A program made the position numbers and the translations under genes. A model generated the notes under the pieces. That model worked only from the letters and a program-made list of their open reading frames with translations, did no database searches and was not told where the DNA came from. From positions 3,070,001 to 3,134,000 of the forward strand of contig JACCIC010000014.1 in assembly GCA_018907035.1 (NCBI GenBank): a DNA stretch of 64,000 nt. Direction: 5' to 3'. Source of the stretch: Sycobia sp. Sy_11 (Eukaryota > Arthropoda > Insecta > Hymenoptera > Epichrysomallidae). This document shows positions 60,160 to 64,000 of the stretch, one piece after another. Position 1 is the stretch's first letter. The number at the start of each line of letters is the position of its first letter.

Positions 60160-61159
60160 CTTTCCCTTTCTCTTGCTCTTTAATCGTGCACGGGTATGTG
60201 CATCTGCATCCCCTCTCTGCTCGACCGACTCTAAAAAAAGCATGACAGAAAAGATACCATATATATGTATATATACACGCGATATAAACGAAAGAATGCA
60301 GGCGGCGTCAGATGACGAGAAGGTCGTGGGGAAGTAAGAGAGTGCGGCGGGAAATTTTTCTCAAGTACACACGAGAAGACGCGAGCGCGTCGAACAGTCA
60401 AGATGCGAAATAGGTATGCCTATAAAGATGATTATTCAGCCGCACAGCGAGGGAAATTTAAGGGATGCTGGATTGGACCATCGGATCCTAATACTACTTT
60501 CAAATTGAAATTCCACGCTTAATGATGATAATTAAGATTCGCTTGAATTTCCGAAGAAAATACGTTTCTTTTTCCTTGATCCAATTTTTCAGCCGAATCG
60601 ATGGGATTGAGGGATAACTGCCCGGCAACAGTTGGCCGATTTAATGTACGTCGAATTAACGCGCTGTACAGCTCGCCTCTCTGTACGCCAACGAAGCGCG
60701 TCGGTCGGCTGGACGGCCGATTACCGCGAGCGCGAAAGATCTAATAAAAGGCGAAACCTCGAGGTATCGCACGCGGTCCAAGCGACATCCATTTTTTCTT
60801 CTCGCGAATGGGAGGGCGGTCGATGGATTCGGAAAGCCGGCGTCAACTGGCCGAGGGTAGAGTACAGCGTAATGAGGCGAGAAGCAGAATCGAAAGTGTC
60901 GAGTGAGGCGCGCGAACTGTGCACAAAAAAAAAGCAACAGAGGCTTGCCTCTGTGTGCGCACGTGCGTGTATACACGACGACACCGCGCGCGAGCGTGCA
61001 AAATTGGGAGAGGGGGGCGAGGCAACCGGGTCGTTTAGCTGATGAATCGTCGGGTTATTCGCAGCGGGGCCCGATAAAAATCATCGCGCGAAATACGTAA
61101 TATTTATCCATTTTTCAACACCGCGTCTCTCTCCCCGATCGCCTCTATCACGTTCGCTA

Positions 61160-61195
<36 letters not shown>

Positions 61196-61440
61196 TGTCC
61201 CGCGCCCACCGTGTAAATTAAGCGCGCACGCGCGCGCGCGATCTCTTTTTCTCCCCGACCAGGCGAGCGAAGAGGGGTGGGGCAGAGAAGAAAGGACCGA
61301 GGGAATTAATTTAAAATTGCCGGCATAAATCCCGGGGCCGGCCGTTATATTTATCAAAACCTTAATATCCATTAATACAGGCCGGGGCCCGGTTGGGGGA
61401 AGGCGGCAAAATTGAAAAATGATTTATATTCGCGAAGTCG
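60160..61440. other. Mixed GC-rich sequence, no gene supported
   Basis: Contains a CT array of about 32 bp (61161-61192) and a GC alternating tract (61222-61241). Open frames are unrecognised. Confidence 0.5.
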
Positions 61441-61444
61441 GCCG

Positions 61445-61447
<3 letters not shown>

Positions 61448-61495
<48 letters not shown>
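61448..61495. repeat. (TA)n microsatellite
   Basis: A 48-bp TA array running into CACACGCGTG. Confidence 0.96.
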
Positions 61496-61501
<6 letters not shown>

Positions 61502-61703
61502 GCGTGTATACTTATCTACCCGCGTGATAGCGCGCACGGACTCGCGTGGACAATAAAACGGGTAAGAGAGAAATTGGAGGAAGAGGGGGTTGAAGAATAA
61601 GAAAGAGGAAAGCAGAGCTTTAAAATTTATTCGGAGGCATTGAGAAGGCGTCTGTTATGATGAGAGGAATACGAGATAGACTAGTCAGTCGTATATATGC
61701 GTG

Positions 61704-61704
<1 letters not shown>

Positions 61705-61734
<30 letters not shown>
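61705..61734. repeat. (AC)n microsatellite
   Basis: An AC array of about 30 bp. Confidence 0.95.
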
Positions 61735-61736
<2 letters not shown>

Positions 61737-62049
61737 AGATGCACAAACGAAAGAGGAGTAGACTAGCGTGCAAAGAAGGTGGAGAGGGAAGGAGGCGGCA
61801 AGGGGAGATAGATACGGGCCAGAGAGCCATTCCTCTTTTCTCAGCGGGGAGAAGGATGCGATTTGAATGCCGCGCCATAGCGAGCGCAGGACGAACCGTG
61901 CCAGTGTTCATACACACGCAATATGCACACACATCAACTCAAACACCCGCGCCCTCGCACTCTATTTCGGTAGACGTACAGCCTACTTGAATCTCGGATT
62001 ACTCCTCCCGCCCTTCTCCTTGACTGGATATTTAGATATACATAATGGC

Positions 62050-62100
<51 letters not shown>

Positions 62101-62132
62101 AGAGAGGAGACGGGAGAGAGAGGAGAGAGAGA
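62050..62132. repeat. (GA)n microsatellite, interrupted
   Basis: About 80 bp of purine-only DNA made of GA units with AGGA and GACGG interruptions. Confidence 0.93.
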
Positions 62133-62288
62133 AGTCTCAAAGCCCTCGTCCGCCGCGTTTCACCGACTCCTCCTCGTCTTCCTAGTAGTAGAGGCCCGAA
62201 GGATTTCCTTCTCGCCGAGCTTCTAGTAATCGCGATCGCGATCAGTCGACTATGGCGCTGCGCCAGTTTCCCGAAGCGCCGGGTGGCA

Positions 62289-62325
62289 TATAATTACGGG
62301 CTCTGGATTTGCTGTGCGGTCAGTC
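62289..62325 (+). promoter_or_regulatory. Possible TATA/Inr core promoter
   Basis: A TATAA (62289-62293) precedes an insect-type initiator TCAGTC (62320-62325) with 33 bases between the first T of TATA and the initiator A. That is close to the usual spacing. GTGAGT follows at 62335-62340. No downstream promoter element is evident, and the combination may be chance. It lies about 1 kb upstream of the plexin exon. Confidence 0.2.
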
Positions 62326-62570
62326 ATGCTCGGGGTGAGTGAGGGGAGGAGAGAAGGTAGGGAGGAGGAGAAGGGCACGATTACCCGCGCCACTGATGAT
62401 CTGGCTAATTCGCTGCGGGAGGGTAGGCCACTTTACCGCGCATGATTATGCTAATTTGCGAATTTTTGAATCGGGAGACTTTGCTGGCCCTCGGTTAATA
62501 ATGGGGAAGAAAATATTACGCCAAAGGCTCGGATATATTTACACACGCGCGCGTGCACGCACATATGTTC

Positions 62571-62573
<3 letters not shown>

Positions 62574-62629
<56 letters not shown>
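62574..62629. repeat. (TA)n microsatellite
   Basis: A 56-bp TA array preceded by an alternating CA/CG/TG stretch (62538-62570). Confidence 0.97.
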
Positions 62630-62632
<3 letters not shown>

Positions 62633-62780
62633 CAAGAAGTCTCTCTTCTTCCAAAAGCAGAGTTTACAACAGCGTTCGTAGTAAAAGTTGGACAGATAAA
62701 GACCGCTGACGTAACGGAACTCCTTCGTTCGGGGTATTCGAAAGGTATAAATATGGTGATTAAGTCTCAAATTAAATTAC

Positions 62781-62782
<2 letters not shown>

Positions 62783-62830
<48 letters not shown>
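62783..62830. repeat. (TA)n microsatellite
   Basis: An uninterrupted 48-bp TA array about 500 bp upstream of the plexin exon. Confidence 0.97.
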
Positions 62831-62836
<6 letters not shown>

Positions 62837-62839
62837 TCT

Positions 62840-63327
62840 GAATGAATCTTACCATTTACAGTAAACGATAGGGCATTAATTTTAATTAATTTTAAGAATT
62901 TTCAGGCAACTCCAAATATCCGTTGCAGTTTCTGTATTATAACTTACTGCTTTTTACGAAATCGATAGACATTATTGAGGCCGAAATATTATTTATACCT
63001 GACTTTTTATCGAATTAATAGTTTTTATATTCACATCTATTTATAATATAGAATTCAATCATTTTACGCTTTTTGTTACGTTTATTATTATTTTTTGCCA
63101 ACAGATAATTCGTTTAATAATGATAAGATTATGATCCGAAAGAGTTTTCCTTGAATTATTTAACGTCGCTGAGCTTGAATTTCCGCATGACCGATGAAAT
63201 AATGCACCGATTATTTATAGAAATTGCCCGAAACAGAAAATACTTGATCATACTACATTTCCTTCGAACAGACTTGTTTCTTTTTTTTTTGCTTCTCTAA
63301 AATTGCCTTCTTTCGTAAATTTTACAG
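62840..63327 (+). other. Intron sequence upstream of the plexin exon
   Basis: AT-rich DNA ending in a T-rich tract (63281-63291) and an acceptor whose AG is at 63326-63327 (preceded by TTTTAC). No other exon is recognisable here. Confidence 0.75.
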
Positions 63328-63513
63328 AAACTGCAGACGATCGGCGAGGAATTCTGCGGCCTCGACGTGAACACGCCACTTGGCGGCCGGGAGCCGGTCA
63401 CCGCGGTCCCGGTCCTCACCTTCGAGGAGACCCTACTGACGGCCGTTGCTGCGACCTCGACCAGCGATTATACGGTCGTCTTCCTGGGAACGAGCAAGGG
63501 ACATCTGAAAAAG
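63328..63513 (+). CDS. PlexA: Plexin internal exon (Sema domain, C-terminal part)
   Basis: This is the only confident coding segment. Plexins are single-pass cell-surface receptors for semaphorins that act in axon guidance and cell-shape control. The extracellular Sema domain is a seven-bladed beta-propeller that binds the ligand. The exon is 62 codons, phase 0 at both ends, between an AG acceptor (63326-63327) and a GTGAGT donor (63514-63519). Residues 9-20 read FCGLDVNTPLGG, then comes an LTAVA strand, and the end reads TVVFLGTSKGHLKK. This is the late-Sema pattern typical of plexins shortly before the first PSI domain. Codons are GC-rich at third positions, unlike the AT-rich flanks. The FCGLD...PLGG pattern favours PlexA, though PlexB is not excluded. 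Earlier Sema exons were not found in this window and later exons lie to the right of it. Confidence 0.9.
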
Positions 63514-63560
63514 GTGAGTGGCGCGAGCATACAAATGGACACATATGTGCATGTAGTACG

Positions 63561-63567
<7 letters not shown>

Positions 63568-63620
<53 letters not shown>
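63568..63620. repeat. (TA)n microsatellite
   Basis: A 53-bp TA array starting about 55 bp after the exon donor site. Confidence 0.97.
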
Positions 63621-63623
<3 letters not shown>

Positions 63624-63755
63624 CTCGAGTAGGCGCCCCGAAGATGCTGCCTGGTGCGATTTGTATATGTGTATATATACACCTTGACCTCTGCGCGCCA
63701 TGTCGCCATTGTCCGCGCGGCACAACGAGGTGTGGTGATAGAGTAATGTAAACTG

Positions 63756-63758
63756 ACA

Positions 63759-63800
<42 letters not shown>

Positions 63801-63802
63801 CA
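63756..63802. repeat. (GA)n microsatellite, interrupted
   Basis: A GA array with one AAAG interruption; further GA units continue to about 63836. Confidence 0.94.
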
Positions 63803-64000
63803 GAAAAGATGGAGAGAGAGAGAGAAAAAGAGGGAGAAACTCGTTTTGAGAGCGACGCGATAGCGAGTTGAGCAAAGCCTCACACGAACCAGTCTACGGC
63901 CGAGTAAGTCGGGGGGGGGGCAGGAAAGGGCAAGAATGAATAACTCGGGCTGCTTATATAAAGGAGAGTATACGGAGACTGCAGGCCGCGTCGTCTCTTG

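Larger units (their letters stand above)
63514..64000 (+). other. Start of the plexin intron downstream of the exon
   Basis: Begins with GTGAGT. Holds a TA array and a GA array, then GC-richer sequence with poly-G at 63910-63919. No second exon is seen before the window ends. Confidence 0.75.

Noticed and set aside
1..64000. CRISPR arrays, prophage, rRNA or bacterial operons
   Set aside because: No regularly spaced direct repeats with unique spacers, no rRNA or tRNA signatures, and no bacterial gene layout were seen. Composition and splice signals are eukaryotic.

Overview
The window looks like non-coding DNA from an insect nuclear genome. Hymenoptera (ant, bee or wasp) is the best guess: CpG-rich, GC-rich blocks alternate sharply with AT-rich unique sequence, dinucleotide microsatellites are extremely dense, and a decayed mariner transposon is present. 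Nothing bacterial is visible: no operons, no bacterial ribosome-binding-site/CDS layout, and no long high-complexity ORFs. The species call is an inference.

Only one coding segment can be supported with confidence. It is a 186-bp internal exon on the + strand (63328-63513), with a clean acceptor and a consensus GTGAGT donor. It encodes 62 residues of the C-terminal part of a plexin Sema domain, best matching a PlexA-type semaphorin receptor. The earlier Sema exons were not found in the preceding 63 kb and the next exon lies beyond the right edge. Most of the window is therefore either one very large upstream plexin intron or intron plus intergenic DNA.

Layout: 0-2 kb is AT-rich with CT, GA and TA arrays. 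2.0-2.8 kb is a CpG-rich block that could be a promoter or first exon. 2.8-5 kb is AT-rich. 5.5-8.7 kb is mostly GC-rich. 9.7-11.7 kb is simple repeats. 12.1-12.7 kb is a dead mariner transposase. 12.9-13.6 kb is strongly pyrimidine-rich. 14.9-16.7 kb is purine- and CpG-rich. 17-22.5 kb is mainly unique sequence, with a decayed ~28/56-bp tandem repeat at 21.6-21.84 kb. 22.8-23.2 kb is a second pyrimidine-rich block. 24.25-24.7 kb is a CpG block with G-quadruplex motifs. 25-45 kb is a mosaic of microsatellites and short GC-rich blocks. 45.6-49.8 kb is AT-rich. 50-56 kb is GC-rich blocks and microsatellites, with a weak minus-strand terminal-exon candidate at 52.4-52.55 kb. 56-62.3 kb is mixed. 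62.3-64 kb holds a possible TATA/Inr core promoter, the plexin exon, and TA arrays on both sides of it.

The strongest overall signal is the microsatellite landscape: nearly 40 (TA)n arrays, most about 38-60 bp long, plus dozens of (GA)n/(CT)n arrays and fewer (CA)n/(GT)n and (GC)n tracts. These arrays create many spurious reading frames (poly-Tyr-Ile, Ser-Leu, Arg-Glu, Thr-His), which I do not treat as genes.
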